Part shown: positions 38,628 through 38,708 of the stretch, in pieces
How the letters are laid out: each line of letters begins with the position of its first letter
How positions within the stretch are numbered: the first letter of the stretch is position 1
Assembly (NCBI GenBank): GCA_018335915.1
Contig: JAGXRL010000122.1
Location: 1-38,708, forward strand
DNA length: 38,708 bases
Direction: 5' to 3'
Origin: Candidatus Latescibacterota bacterium
GTDB taxonomy: Bacteria > Hydrothermota > Tepidihabitantia > Tepidihabitantales > CAIPLT01
Notes under the pieces: generated by a model
Seen by the model: the letters and a program-made list of their open reading frames with translations, nothing else
Database searches by the model: none
Told to the model about the DNA's origin: nothing
Position numbers and translations under genes: made by a program

Positions 38628-38708
38628 CCGAAAATTCTCTCTAACCTTCTAAATTCCATATTCTTAATTCAAAATTCCTCAAAATGATGGTACCGCCCCC
38701 TGAGTCGA

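Larger units (their letters stand above)
38598..38708 (-). repeat. Paired element copy 2 (shared ends with 11462-11574)
   Basis: Read on the minus strand it begins tcgactcagggggcgg at the window edge, has ccatca soon after, and ends with the palindrome next to the XRE start. Its orientation is inverted relative to copy 1. Since the window ends exactly here, the element may continue outside. Confidence 0.65.

Overview
The window reads as chromosomal DNA of an uncultivated, AT-rich bacterium. The combination of secreted proteins with Bacteroidota-like C-terminal sorting tails (a 'PGIYF' core), a bacterial cyclic-2,3-diphosphoglycerate-synthase-like protein and very abundant short palindromic repeats of the CCACAGAT/ATCCGTGG and CCACGAAT/ATTCGTGG kinds resembles candidate phyla near the FCB group, such as WOR-3 (Stahlbacteria). 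This is an impression from gene content, not a phylogeny.

Layout. 1-5.3 kb (+): end of an orotate phosphoribosyltransferase, purD, a low-molecular-weight phosphatase, an acyl-CoA dehydrogenase, signal peptidase I, a GxxExxY nuclease-fold gene sitting inside a palindromic repeat, and a nitroreductase. 5.3-9.8 kb (-): a repeat-rich gap, an orphan CFI-box domain, a HepT/MntA toxin-antitoxin pair whose antitoxin gene carries an in-frame stop, a cDPG-synthase-like ATPase/GTPase and P5C dehydrogenase. 9.8-15.6 kb: an MFS transporter, a secreted M23 peptidase-like protein, a DUF559 nuclease and a secreted beta-propeller protein. 15.7-21.6 kb (+): a four-gene operon of an unrecognised coiled-coil protein, two BrxD/DUF2791-like ATPases and an Lhr-like helicase. 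This is the best candidate for a poorly described DNA-processing or defence system. 21.6-23.3 kb: a 12-bp degenerate tandem array and an AlkX/YcaQ-type DNA glycosylase. 23.5-26.6 kb (+): an M29 aminopeptidase, two ferritin-like proteins, an IscU-zinc-ribbon fusion and a thiamine-binding-type protein. 26.6-31 kb (+): two tandem secreted metallo-beta-lactamase-fold paralogs with different C-terminal modules. 31-38.7 kb: a membrane spermidine-synthase-like protein, a polysaccharide export (SLBB) protein, rpiB, ilvE with a tRNA(CAT), an MscS channel and an XRE-type regulator with a palindromic operator.

Two themes run through the window. First, at least ten genes have a TTGACA/TATAAT-type promoter whose -10 box ends only 5-8 nt before the start codon, so the mRNAs should be leaderless. 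This fixes several start codons downstream of the longest reading frame. Other genes use ordinary Shine-Dalgarno sites. Second, palindromic repeats fill most gaps, abut start codons in a fixed orientation, supply one stop codon, and have inserted in frame into at least two proteins (the phosphatase and the M23 protein).

All calls are from reading the sequence. No database search was possible.
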